This document shows positions 46,619 through 57,836 of a DNA stretch of 64,000 bases, one piece after another; position 1 is the stretch's first letter; each line of letters opens with the position of its first letter. Where the stretch lies: NCBI RefSeq assembly GCF_019056515.1, contig NZ_CP064873.1, positions 1,922,001 to 1,986,000 on the forward strand, in the 5' to 3' direction. The DNA is from Microbacterium paraoxydans (lineage in GTDB: Bacteria; Actinomycetota; Actinomycetes; Actinomycetales; Microbacteriaceae). The notes under the pieces were generated by a model. It was given only the letters and a program-made list of their open reading frames with translations. It did not search any database and was not told where the DNA came from. The position numbers were made by a program, and so were the translations under genes.

Positions 46619-47515
46619 TCAGAACCCGAGCCGCCCGAGCTGCTTCGGATCGCGCTGCCACTCCTTCGCGACCTTGACATGGAGCCCGAGGAAGACGCGG
46701 GTCCCGAGCAGTTCCTCGATGCCGGCGCGGGCGCGCGCTCCCACGTCGCGGAGGCGCTTGCCCTTGTGGCCGATGATGATCGCCTTCTGGCTGTCCCGCT
46801 CCACGACGATGGAGGCATGCACGTCGGTGAGGTCGCTGTCTTCGCGCGGGGCGATGTCATCGACGACGACGGCGATCGAGTGCGGGAGCTCGTCGCGCAC
46901 GCCGTCGAGGGCGGCCTCGCGGATGATCTCCGCGATCCGGTCCTCGGCGGACTCGTCGGTGGTGACGCCCTCGGGGTAGAGCGCGGGCCCCTCCGGCATG
47001 AGCTGCAGGATCTCGTCCGCCAGCACCTCGAGCTGATCCCGCGTCAGCGCCGACAGCGGGATCACCGCCGCCCAGTCCTCGCGGAGGGAGTCCACCTCCA
47101 TCAGCCGTTCGGTGATCTCATCGCGCCCGGCGGCATCGGTCTTCGTGACGAGGGCGATCTTCTGCGCCCGCGGGTAGCCGTCCAGCGAGGCGGCGATCCG
47201 GCGGTCGCCGGGACCGACCTTCTCGGTGGCGGGCACGCAGAAGCCGATCACGTCGACGTCGCCCAGGACCTGCTCGACAAGATCGTTCAGCCGCTCGCCG
47301 AGGAGTGTGCGCGGCTTGTGGATGCCGGGGGTGTCGACGATGACGAGCTGCCCGTCCGGACGGTTGAGGATGCCTCGGATCGCGCGGCGCGTGGTCTGCG
47401 GCTTCTCGCTGGTGATGGCGATCTTCTCGCCGACCAGGGCGTTGGTGAGCGTGGACTTGCCCACGTTCGGCCGCCCGACGAAGGTCACGAACCCGCTCCG
47501 GGTGTCTTCAGTCAT
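46619..47515 (-). CDS. era: GTPase Era
   Basis: 298 residues. G1 GRPNVGKST, G3 DTPGIH, G4 TKTD (a conservative change from NKxD), and a C-terminal KH domain with AIIIGHKGKRLRDVG. Era binds the 3' end of 16S rRNA and is required for 30S assembly. ATG 47515 lies within the corC end (8-base overlap), preceded by AAGGAG. Downstream of corC-ybeY in the conserved order. Confidence 0.97.
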   Translation of the reverse strand: MTEDTRSGFVTFVGRPNVGKSTLTNALVGEKIAITSEKPQTTRRAIRGILNRPDGQLVIVDTPGIHKPRTLLGERLNDLVEQVLGDVDVIGFCVPATEKVGPGDRRIAASLDGYPRAQKIALVTKTDAAGRDEITERLMEVDSLREDWAAVIPLSALTRDQLEVLADEILQLMPEGPALYPEGVTTDESAEDRIAEIIREAALDGVRDELPHSIAVVVDDIAPREDSDLTDVHASIVVERDSQKAIIIGHKGKRLRDVGARARAGIEELLGTRVFLGLHVKVAKEWQRDPKQLGRLGF

Positions 47516-48800
47516 CGCGCCGCTCTCCTTCATCCTGCACTTCTTCGGGCTCTGCCGCCCGTTCCACGAACACCGTCGCGATCCCGCGCCCCCGCCCGCG
47601 CGACGCGCCCCCGGTGAGCACGAGCCCGTGGACGGTCGCCGTCGCACCGGGCTGCGGCACCTGGCCGAGCGTCTTGCCGAGCAGGCCGCCGATGGAGTCG
47701 ACGTCCTCGTCCTCGAGCTCCAGACCGAACAGATCGCCCACGTCCTCCAGCGAGAGCCGGGAGCTCACCCGATAGCGGCCGTCGCCCAGGTCGACGAACT
47801 CGGCGGACACCTGATCGTACTCGTCCGAGATCTCCCCCACGAGCTCCTCGATGAGGTCCTCCAGGGTCACCAGGCCGGAGATCCCGCCATGCTCGTCGAT
47901 CACGAGGCAGACGTGCACGGCGTCGCGCTTCATCTGCTGCAGCAGCGTCTCTGCGCGCATCGACTCGGGGACGAACGTGGCCGGCCGGGCGATCGGACGG
48001 ATGGAGGCCGCGCGCCAGGCGCTGTCGTCCCGGTACGCGAACTGCACGAGGTCCTTGAGGTACAGCACCCCGACGACGTCGTCGGCCTCATCGTCGACGA
48101 CGGGCATGCGGGACACCCCGCGATGAAGGAAGAGCGACATGGCCTCGTCGGTCGTCGCCTCCGCACCCACGGTGACCATCTCGGTGCGCGGCACCATCAC
48201 CGCCCGGACGAACTGGTCGGTGAAGTCGAACACCGAGTGGATGAGGTCGCGGTCGTCCTCCTCGATGAGGTCGTTGGACGCGGCCTCATCGACCATGCTC
48301 AGCAGCTGGTCCTCGCTGGAGAACGAACTGCGTCCGGTCCCCGGCGTGACACGGTTTCCGAGGACGACGAGCCCCTGGGCGATGGGACCCAGGATGATCC
48401 GGAGTCCGCGCACGATGGCCGCGCTCCCGCGGATCATGCTCTCGGCGTGCTGGTGACCGAACGTCCGCGGACTCGCCCCGACGAGGACGAAGGTGATGCC
48501 GGTCATCAGGATGGCGGCGGCGAGCATCGCCCACCAGATGTTCTCGAAGACGATCGTGAACGCCACGGTGACGAGCACGGCGGCCGTCACCTCCGCGAGG
48601 ACACGGATGAAGGCGACGGCGTTGACGTGCGCGTCGAGGTCGGCGGCGATGCGCCCGAGGGCCTTCGCACGGCGTCCCTCGGTGGCCATGTCCTCCAGCC
48701 CGGCGCGCGAGGTCACGCCGTATGCCGCGTCGATCGCGGCCATGAGGCCGCCGAACGCCACCAGCAGCACCGCGGCGACGAGCAGCAGCAGCTCCGTCAT
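47508..48800 (-). CDS. Hemolysin family/CorC-like CBS-domain membrane protein (CNNM-related)
   Basis: 430 residues. N-terminal CNNM-type transmembrane domain (about residues 1-180, four helices), two CBS domains (MVPRTEMVTVGAEATTDEAM and FVPESMRAETLLQQMKR) and a C-terminal CorC/HlyC domain (DLGDGRYRVSSRLSLEDVG). CNNM proteins transport or regulate Mg2+/Co2+. ATG overlaps the ybeY stop; its own end overlaps era. Co-transcribed with 16S-processing genes. Confidence 0.95.
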   Translation of the reverse strand: MTELLLLVAAVLLVAFGGLMAAIDAAYGVTSRAGLEDMATEGRRAKALGRIAADLDAHVNAVAFIRVLAEVTAAVLVTVAFTIVFENIWWAMLAAAILMTGITFVLVGASPRTFGHQHAESMIRGSAAIVRGLRIILGPIAQGLVVLGNRVTPGTGRSSFSSEDQLLSMVDEAASNDLIEEDDRDLIHSVFDFTDQFVRAVMVPRTEMVTVGAEATTDEAMSLFLHRGVSRMPVVDDEADDVVGVLYLKDLVQFAYRDDSAWRAASIRPIARPATFVPESMRAETLLQQMKRDAVHVCLVIDEHGGISGLVTLEDLIEELVGEISDEYDQVSAEFVDLGDGRYRVSSRLSLEDVGDLFGLELEDEDVDSIGGLLGKTLGQVPQPGATATVHGLVLTGGASRGRGRGIATVFVERAAEPEEVQDEGERRDD

Positions 48801-49258
48801 CGCCGGCGGCGCTCGGACGCGGCGAAGCCCTGGATGAGCTGCTTCTGCAGCCCGAACATCTCCCGCTCCTCATCCGGCTCGGCGTGGTCGAACCCGAGCA
48901 GGTGCAGCAGTCCGTGCGTGGTGAGCAGGATGAGCTCGTCCATGAGGGTGTGGCCGGCGGCCTGCGCCTGCGTCTCCGCGACCTGCGGGCAGAGGACGAT
49001 GTCGCCGAGCAGCCCGGGAGGCGTCGGACGGTCCTCGGTGCCGGGCCGGAGCTCGTCCATCGGGAAGCTCAGCACGTCGGTCGGCCCCGGCTCGTCCATC
49101 CACTGCACGTGCAGCGCCTCCATGGCGCCCTCGTCGACGAGCACGATGGCCACCTCGGCGTCCGCGCTGACGTGGAGCTGCGCGAGGTTGAAGTCTGTCA
49201 GCCGCTGCAGCACGGTCTCGTCGACATCAATGGCCGACTCGTTGTTGATCTCGATCAT
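48797..49258 (-). CDS. ybeY: Endoribonuclease YbeY (16S rRNA 3' maturation)
   Basis: 153 residues. Zinc-binding motif HGLLHLLGFDHAEPDEE supplies three His ligands. TDVLSFPMDE in the middle is conserved. YbeY trims 16S rRNA and takes part in ribosome quality control. ATG overlaps the phoH stop, and the gene's own end overlaps corC. Confidence 0.97.
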   Translation of the reverse strand: MIEINNESAIDVDETVLQRLTDFNLAQLHVSADAEVAIVLVDEGAMEALHVQWMDEPGPTDVLSFPMDELRPGTEDRPTPPGLLGDIVLCPQVAETQAQAAGHTLMDELILLTTHGLLHLLGFDHAEPDEEREMFGLQKQLIQGFAASERRRR

Positions 49259-50337
49259 GAGAGCCCTCGTTTCGGCATGCGGTCGCGTGGTCCGGGTCGC
49301 TGGGCGCCGCGGCGCTCGGCGCGGTTGGCGAACTCGTGCGCCTGCTCGCGCTCGGCCCGCTGCGCCACGCGCCGCTCGTCGTACTCGCTGTAGGCGTCGA
49401 CGATGCGCCCCACCAGGGAGTGCCGGACCACGTCGTCACTGGTGAGACGGGAGAAGTGGATGTCGTCGATGCCGTCGAGCACCCGGGTGACCAGGCGGAG
49501 GCCGGAGGCGCCCTGCGGAAGGTCGACCTGGGTGATGTCGCCGGTGACGACCATCTTCGTGCCGAACCCGAGACGCGTGAGGAACATCTTCATCTGCTCG
49601 GGCGTGGTGTTCTGCGCCTCGTCGAGCACGACGAAGGAGTCGTTGAGGGTGCGCCCGCGCATGTACGCGAGGGGCGCGACCTCGATGGTGCCCGTCGCCA
49701 TCAGGCGCGGCACGATCTCCGGATCCATCATCTCGTTGAGCGCGTCGTAGAGCGGCCGCAGGTACGGATCGATCTTGTCGGTGAGCGTGCCGGGGAGGAA
49801 CCCGAGGCGCTCCCCCGCCTCGACCGCCGGACGGGTGAGGATGATGCGGGTGACCTCCTTGCGCTGCAGCGCCTGGACCGCCTTCGCCATCGCCAGGTAG
49901 GTCTTGCCCGTTCCGGCCGGACCGATGCCGAACACGATCGTGTTCTCCTCGATCGCGTCGACGTACTCCTTCTGACCGAGGGTCTTCGGCCGGATCACCT
50001 TGCCGCGCGTGGAGAGGATCGCCTCGCCCAGCACCTCGCTGGGCCGCGGGCCACCGTCCTGACGCAGCATGCGCGCCGAGCTGGACACGTCGCTCGGGGC
50101 GAGATCGTGCCCGGCCTTGGTCATCGTGAGGAGCTCGTCGACGAGGGTCTTGGCTTTGGCGACGGCCTCGCGCGCGCCCGTGAGCGTGATCTCGTTGCCG
50201 CGCACGAGCACCTGTACGTCGCGGTGCTCGCGCTCGAGCATCCGCAGCAGACGGTCCTGCGGTCCGAGCAGCTGCACCATCGCGACGCCGTCGGCGTAGA
50301 GCCGTTCGGTGACGTTTTCCTGATCGTCAGAAGCCAA
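49255..50337 (-). CDS. PhoH family ATPase
   Basis: 360 residues. N-terminal KH-like segment (QVLVRGNEITLTGA), Walker A GIGPAGTGKTYLAMA, Walker B FVVLDEAQN and sensor TGDITQVDL. PhoH-like proteins are ATPases linked to RNA metabolism, here in the conserved phoH-ybeY-corC-era order. TTG 50337 is chosen because longer readings enter the HIT gene and TTG lies 10 bases after GAGGAG. Arg-rich C-terminus (RAERRGAQRPGPRDRMPKRG). Confidence 0.93.
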   Translation of the reverse strand: MASDDQENVTERLYADGVAMVQLLGPQDRLLRMLEREHRDVQVLVRGNEITLTGAREAVAKAKTLVDELLTMTKAGHDLAPSDVSSSARMLRQDGGPRPSEVLGEAILSTRGKVIRPKTLGQKEYVDAIEENTIVFGIGPAGTGKTYLAMAKAVQALQRKEVTRIILTRPAVEAGERLGFLPGTLTDKIDPYLRPLYDALNEMMDPEIVPRLMATGTIEVAPLAYMRGRTLNDSFVVLDEAQNTTPEQMKMFLTRLGFGTKMVVTGDITQVDLPQGASGLRLVTRVLDGIDDIHFSRLTSDDVVRHSLVGRIVDAYSEYDERRVAQRAEREQAHEFANRAERRGAQRPGPRDRMPKRGLS

Positions 50338-50674
50338 CGAGCTTGTTCTCCTCGAGGTTGCCGAGCACATGGGCGTGCACGTGGAAGACGGACTGCGCGA
50401 CGGTCGCGCCGTTGTTGAAGATGAGGCGGTACTCGCCGTTGGCGTGTTCCTCCGCGACGCGCTTGGCGGCGGCTACCATCTCGGCCAGCAGCGCGGGATC
50501 CCCGGCCGCGAGCTCGGTCACGTCGCGGTACTCCTCGGTCTTGGGGATGACGAGCACATGGAGCGGCGCCTGCGGATCGATGTCGCGGATCGCGAAGACG
50601 CGGCCCGTGTCGAGCAGGATCTCCCCGGGGATGTCCCCGGTGAGGATGCGCGTGAAGATCGAGGGTTCGCTCAT
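50327..50674 (-). CDS. HIT (histidine triad) family nucleotide hydrolase
   Basis: 115 residues. The catalytic histidine triad HVHAHVLG lies near the C-terminus. Members remove phosphoramidate or adenylyl groups from nucleotides. A TAAGCT box ends six bases before ATG with no Shine-Dalgarno, so an internal leaderless promoter probably drives HIT-phoH and the genes downstream. The last 11 bases overlap phoH. Confidence 0.95.
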   Translation of the reverse strand: MSEPSIFTRILTGDIPGEILLDTGRVFAIRDIDPQAPLHVLVIPKTEEYRDVTELAAGDPALLAEMVAAAKRVAEEHANGEYRLIFNNGATVAQSVFHVHAHVLGNLEENKLVGF

Positions 50675-50680
50675 GCTCTC

Positions 50681-50686
50681 AGCTTA
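50681..50686 (-). promoter_or_regulatory. Leaderless -10 box of the HIT gene
   Basis: Minus-strand TAAGCT, six bases before ATG 50674. Marks a probable operon break after rsmE. Confidence 0.55.
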
Positions 50687-50711
50687 CTGGGGGGACGCGC
50701 GGCGCGGCCGG

Positions 50712-51440
50712 TCACCAGCGCCCGAGGGCCGCGGACAGCACGGCGATGGCCGCGGGGCCCGCCGTGGACGTGCGCAGCACGGTGTCGCCGAGCAGCACGC
50801 GTTCGGCGCCCGCGGCGGTGAGCTTCTCGAGCTCCTCCGGAGCGATCCCGCCCTCCGGACCCACCACGAGCACCAGGTCACGGTCATCCGGCACCAGGGC
50901 GGAGAGCCGCGCGGGCGCGGTCGGGTCGAGCAGGAGCACGCGCTGCGTCGCCGCGCGGGTCGCGAGCTGTGCGGTCGTCTCCGGGGCGGCCACCTCGGGT
51001 ACCCAGGCACGGTGCGCCTGCTTCGCGGCCTCGCGGACGATCGTCGCCCAGCGCTCGCGTCCCTTCACCGCCTTCGGCCCCTCCCAGCGCGACACGCTGC
51101 GACCCGCCTGCCACGGCACGATCTCATCGACGCCCAGTTCGCACGCGGCCTGCACGGCGAGCTCGTCGCGGTCGCCCTTTGCGAGCGCCTGCACGAGCAC
51201 GAGGCGCGGGCTCGCCGGCTCGTGCTCGACGCGCGCGGTGATCCGGACATCGACGCGCGACGGCGACACCTCTTCGGCCACGCCGGTCAGCCAGATGCCC
51301 CGACCGTCACCGACCGTGACGGCCTCGCCGACGCGCAGCCGCCGGACGACGGCCGCATGCTTCGCCTCGGCCCCGGTCAGGGAGACGAGGCCACCCACCG
51401 CGGCATCACCCGCGGATTCGACGAGGAAGTGCAGCGCCAC
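50712..51440 (-). CDS. rsmE: 16S rRNA (uracil(1498)-N(3))-methyltransferase
   Basis: 242 residues. RsmE SPOUT methyltransferase with an N-terminal PUA-like part (GAEAKHAAVVRRLRVGEAVT) and a C-terminal AdoMet-binding trefoil knot: VVGPEGGIAPEELEKLTAAG and RVLLGDTVLRTSTAGPAAIA. It methylates U1498 of 16S rRNA. GTG start two bases after the dnaJ stop, so co-transcribed with hrcA-dnaJ. Confidence 0.96.
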   Translation of the reverse strand: MALHFLVESAGDAAVGGLVSLTGAEAKHAAVVRRLRVGEAVTVGDGRGIWLTGVAEEVSPSRVDVRITARVEHEPASPRLVLVQALAKGDRDELAVQAACELGVDEIVPWQAGRSVSRWEGPKAVKGRERWATIVREAAKQAHRAWVPEVAAPETTAQLATRAATQRVLLLDPTAPARLSALVPDDRDLVLVVGPEGGIAPEELEKLTAAGAERVLLGDTVLRTSTAGPAAIAVLSAALGRW

Positions 51441-51442
51441 GA

Positions 51443-52591
<1,149 letters not shown>

Positions 52592-53623
52592 TCAGCGGCC
52601 GGCCTCGTCGTCGTCGAGCATGCGTGACAGGTAGCGGGCGACCGCCCGCGCTGCCGCGAGGTTGCTCGGATAGTCCATCCGGGTCGGGCCCATGACGCCG
52701 ACCCGCGCGGTCCCCGAAGGCGCCGCGTAGTTGCTGGCGACGATCGATGCCTCGCCGAGCCCGAAGGAGGCGTTCTCGGTGCCGATGCTCGCCGCGAGGC
52801 CGTGCTCGTCCGGCACCATCTCGCTCATCAGCCGCAGCAGCGTGACCTGCTCCTCGATGGCCTCGAGGAGGGGGTGGATGCTGCCGCGGAAGTCCTGTTC
52901 GCGCCGCGCCAGGGTCGCTGCTCCGGCCATCACGAGCCGCTCCTGCCGGAAGCCGCCGAGTTCGTCGATCACGACGCCGGCGAGGGTGCGGAGCACGCGA
53001 TCCTGCGGCGTCTCCTCCGTGGCGAGCAGCGCCTGAAGCCGGTCGGAGGCCGCCGCGATCGCCTGCCCGGTGATGAGGGCGGACAGTCGCGCGCGCAGCA
53101 CGGCGAGGTCGGCCTCGTCGATCGCGTCCGGCAGAGCGGTGATCCGCTGCGACACCCCACCGGCGTCCGTCACCAGGACCGTGAGGAGCCGGTTCGGGGC
53201 CAGCGTCACGAGCTCCACGTGAGTCACGTGCGCCCGCGCGAACGACGGATACTGCGCCAGCGCGACCTGGCCGGTGAGCTGCGTGAGGACGCGGACGGTC
53301 CGGACCATCAGGTCGTCGAGGTCGGCCGGGTCGGCGAGGAACGACTCGATGGCGGAACGCTGAGCGGTGGAGAGAGGACGGAGCTGGGCGAGGTGATTGA
53401 CGAACACCCGGTAGCCCTTGTCCGTGGGGACGCGCCCGGACGACGTGTGCGGAGCCGTGATCAGCTCCTCGTCCTCCAGCTGCGCCATGTCGTTGCGGAT
53501 GGTCGCGGCCGAGACCCCGAACGAGTGCCGGTCGACGATGGAACGGCTGCCCACGGGCTCGTGCGTCTCGACGTAGTCCTGCACGATCGCGCGGAGGACC
53601 TGCAGCCCTCGCTCTGTGACCAT
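52592..53623 (-). CDS. hrcA: Heat-inducible transcriptional repressor HrcA
   Basis: 343 residues. N-terminal winged helix (ERGLQVLRAIVQDYVETHEP, VGSRSIVDRHSFGVSAATIR) and C-terminal ligand/GAF-like domain. HrcA binds CIRCE and represses chaperone genes until heat titrates its GroE cofactor. A CIRCE site lies at 53651-53675 just upstream, so it autoregulates hrcA-dnaJ. ATG 53623 before VTERGLQVL is the family start, with AAGGGG upstream. Confidence 0.97.
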   Translation of the reverse strand: MVTERGLQVLRAIVQDYVETHEPVGSRSIVDRHSFGVSAATIRNDMAQLEDEELITAPHTSSGRVPTDKGYRVFVNHLAQLRPLSTAQRSAIESFLADPADLDDLMVRTVRVLTQLTGQVALAQYPSFARAHVTHVELVTLAPNRLLTVLVTDAGGVSQRITALPDAIDEADLAVLRARLSALITGQAIAAASDRLQALLATEETPQDRVLRTLAGVVIDELGGFRQERLVMAGAATLARREQDFRGSIHPLLEAIEEQVTLLRLMSEMVPDEHGLAASIGTENASFGLGEASIVASNYAAPSGTARVGVMGPTRMDYPSNLAAARAVARYLSRMLDDDEAGR

Positions 53624-53650
53624 GGCTTCCCCTTCCCGCCGACCGGATGC

Positions 53651-53675
53651 TGGCACTCTGCTGCCCTGAGTGCCA
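53651..53675. promoter_or_regulatory. CIRCE operator of hrcA-dnaJ
   Basis: TGGCACTC (53651-53658), nine-base spacer, GAGTGCCA (53668-53675), the classical GCACTC-N9-GAGTGC of CIRCE with arms two bases longer. A TAGGAT -10 (53676-53681, minus) abuts it, so transcription starts inside the operator. Confidence 0.93.
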
Positions 53676-53732
53676 ATCCTACCTCCTGCGACCGGGAGAT
53701 CTCCGAAGGCGGGGCAGCGCCGGTGGAGCCGC

Positions 53733-54950
53733 TCAATCCGTCAGTTCGCGCACGACGGCGTCGGCGAGGAGGCGGCCGCGGAGCGTGAGCTGCACGCGCC
53801 CGCGGATCGCCGCCGGCGCATCGATGAGCCCGTCGGCGATGAGGCCGGCGATGCGGTCCCGGTTCTGCTCCGGGACGTCGGTCACCGCGATCCCCTCACG
53901 GATGCGGCTGAGGAGGAGGATGCGCTCCAGGGTCCGCGCCTCCGGGTCCGGACGTTCGCGCCCGGCCGCCGGCGAGGACGAGGCGGCCAGTCGCTGCGCG
54001 TAGGCCGCCGGGTGCTTGACGTTCCACCACCGGAGTCCGGCGACGTGGCTGTGGGCGCCGGGGCCGAAACCCCACCAGTCGCTCCCCCGCCAGTACGCGA
54101 GGTTGTGCCGCGACCGCTGCCCTTCGCTGCGGGCCCAGTTGCTGACCTCGTACCACTCGAACCCGGCGGCGGCGAGGCGCTCGTCCGCCAGCTCGTACAT
54201 GTCCGCCTGCAGGTCGTCGTCCGGGGTCGGCACCTCACCGCGACGGATCTGTCGCGCGAGCTTCGTGCCGTCCTCGATGATGAGGGCATACGCGGAGACG
54301 TGGTCGGACTCCAGGGCGAGGGCGGCGTCGAGCGAGGCCTCCCAGTCGGCGAGGCTCTCCCCCGGTGCGCCGTAGATGAGGTCGACGCTGACCGCGAGTC
54401 CTGCCTCCTTCGCCGCGGCGACGGCGGTGCGGACGTTCTCGGGCCGGTGCGTCCGGTCGAGCGCGGCGAGGACGTGCGGGACGGCGGACTGCATGCCGAT
54501 GGACAGCCTCGTGACCCCCGCCTCGGCGAGGATGCGCGCGACCTCCGGGGTCACGGTGTCGGGGTTGGCCTCGACCGTGACCTCCGCGCCCGGTGCGAGT
54601 CCGAACGCCGCGGTGGCCGCTCCCAGCATGCGGGCGAGATCTCCCGCGGGAAGCAGCGTGGGCGTGCCGCCGCCGAAGAACACCGTGTCCATCGGGCGCA
54701 GCGCTCCGGCCTCGTCCAGCACCGTACGCGCGAGGGCGATCTCGCCGATGAGGGTGGACGCGTAGTCCTCCTGCTTCGCCCCGCGGAGCTCACCGGACGT
54801 GTACGTGTTGAAGTCGCAGTAGCCGCAGCGCACGCGGCAGAACGGGATGTGCAGGTAGGCGGAGAACGGCGTCTCGACGGAGATCGGGAGATCGGCGGGG
54901 AGTCGCCCGTCCGCGGGCGCCGGATCCCCGAGCGGAAGTGGTCCCGCCAT
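53733..54950 (-). CDS. hemW: HemW/coproporphyrinogen III oxidase-like radical SAM protein
   Basis: 405 residues. Radical SAM cluster motif CRVRCGYCDFNTYTSG (C-X3-C-X2-C) preceded by YLHIPF, then FFGGGTPTLLPAGDLARML, AEVTVEANPDTVTPE and RLSIGMQSAVPHVLAALDRT. It lacks the extra Cys of true HemN and belongs to the HemW heme chaperone group, which binds heme for transfer to respiratory enzymes. ATG overlaps the DUF1990 stop. Upstream of hrcA, as in other actinobacteria. Confidence 0.93.
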   Translation of the reverse strand: MAGPLPLGDPAPADGRLPADLPISVETPFSAYLHIPFCRVRCGYCDFNTYTSGELRGAKQEDYASTLIGEIALARTVLDEAGALRPMDTVFFGGGTPTLLPAGDLARMLGAATAAFGLAPGAEVTVEANPDTVTPEVARILAEAGVTRLSIGMQSAVPHVLAALDRTHRPENVRTAVAAAKEAGLAVSVDLIYGAPGESLADWEASLDAALALESDHVSAYALIIEDGTKLARQIRRGEVPTPDDDLQADMYELADERLAAAGFEWYEVSNWARSEGQRSRHNLAYWRGSDWWGFGPGAHSHVAGLRWWNVKHPAAYAQRLAASSSPAAGRERPDPEARTLERILLLSRIREGIAVTDVPEQNRDRIAGLIADGLIDAPAAIRGRVQLTLRGRLLADAVVRELTD

Positions 54951-55603
54951 CACACCGGAGTCGCGTAGAGCGGGGAGATCGCGCGGAGGTAGCGCGCGAA
55001 CAGCTCGCGACGGCGGCGCTTCATCAGGGCGGGGACGAGCCGATAGAGCAGCGTGTTCGGGGCGTCGAAAGCCCGGACCGTGAACCAGACCTCGTCGTTG
55101 TCCTCGCGCCAGTCCACGTCGAACGACTCCTCGCCGCTCACAACGGAGCCCCCGACCGTGCCCAGCACGAAACCGATTCGCCGGGTCTCCTCGGTGACCG
55201 AGATCACACGCAGCTCGGAGTCGGCGCGCATGCCGCCGACGCGACCGCGGAGGTGGAGTGTCATGCCCGCGCCCACGAAGGGCATCCCCTCGGCGTCGTA
55301 GCGCGGCTCCACATCCCGCTTGCTCGGCGCGATCGGATTGCCCTCGGCGTCGAAGCTCACGCCCGCATAGGCGGGGCCGGGAGCAGGGCGGACGTCTTCC
55401 ACGGACAGCCCGGCCGCACGCTGCGCCGTCCACGACAGCAGGGCTTCGCCGGCCGTCTGGAAACGCTCCTCGCCACTGCCGATCCGCCAGGATTCCTCCG
55501 CCGGGATGCTGCGCTCCGGCGGGTACTGCATCAGATCGGGGGCGTGGGTCGCACCCACGGCCGCATAGTCCACCGTGTCGTCTCGGAAAGTCCCGCGCCG
55601 CAT
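54950..55603 (-). CDS. DUF1990 family protein
   Basis: 217 residues. Matches the DUF1990 pattern: [33 protein letters not shown] and [20 protein letters not shown], typical of small soluble proteins of unknown function. Start ATG 55603 preferred over an upstream GTG; a TAGGCT box ends seven bases before it. Coupled to hemW by a 4-base overlap, which may point to a heme- or porphyrin-related role, though this is only proximity. Confidence 0.85.
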   Translation of the reverse strand: MRRGTFRDDTVDYAAVGATHAPDLMQYPPERSIPAEESWRIGSGEERFQTAGEALLSWTAQRAAGLSVEDVRPAPGPAYAGVSFDAEGNPIAPSKRDVEPRYDAEGMPFVGAGMTLHLRGRVGGMRADSELRVISVTEETRRIGFVLGTVGGSVVSGEESFDVDWREDNDEVWFTVRAFDAPNTLLYRLVPALMKRRRRELFARYLRAISPLYATPV

Positions 55604-55806
55604 GAGATCCAGCCTACTTCGGGTTCCCTGAGCGAACACCCCCCGCGCCGCACGCCGTCACATCCCCGGGAGGGCTGGGCCCCTGATGCTGGGTCCCTGA
55701 GCCTGTCGAAGGGTGGGTCCCTGAGCCTGTCGAAGGGTGAGTCCCTGAGCCTGTCGAAGGGTGGGTCCCTGAGAACCGCGCGCTTCGACAAGTTCAGCGG
55801 GGTGGG
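55604..55806. other. Repeat-rich intergenic region between DUF1990 and lepA
   Basis: 203 bases without a gene, holding a decayed repeat unit (GGGTTCCCTGAGCGAA, 55623-55638) and the 24-bp tandem array listed separately. Open frames across it are products of the repeat. Confidence 0.6.
55691..55800. repeat. Tandem 24-bp repeat array with inverted partial copy
   Basis: Unit GTCCCTGAGCCTGTCGAAGG plus GTGG repeats at 55693, 55717, 55741 and, truncated, at 55765 (24-base spacing). It is followed by CTTCGACAAGTTCAG (55783-55797), an inverted copy with two changes. It lies after the lepA 3' end; the inverted copy could form a terminator-like hairpin. Units of this type recur in actinobacterial genomes. 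Confidence 0.9.
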
Positions 55807-57675
<1,869 letters not shown>

Positions 57676-57836
57676 GTCCCGTCGATTCTACGGTGAGGGT
57701 CCTCATAATCCCCATTCGTGCGTATCGGTGATAGTCTCCCGAAGTTGCCCGGGATCAATCCGTGACACCGGATCCCGTAAGCGATACGACTCCGTCACAG
57801 ACTCCGTGAGGGCTGTCGCGTCGCGCGGAACGGCGG

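Noticed and set aside
55531..55791. Minus-strand frame encoding tandem DPPFDRLR units
   Set aside because: It is the 24-bp repeat read in frame, not a protein with independent support.
55691..55800. Possible CRISPR array
   Set aside because: Copies are directly adjacent with no spacers, and no cas genes are nearby.
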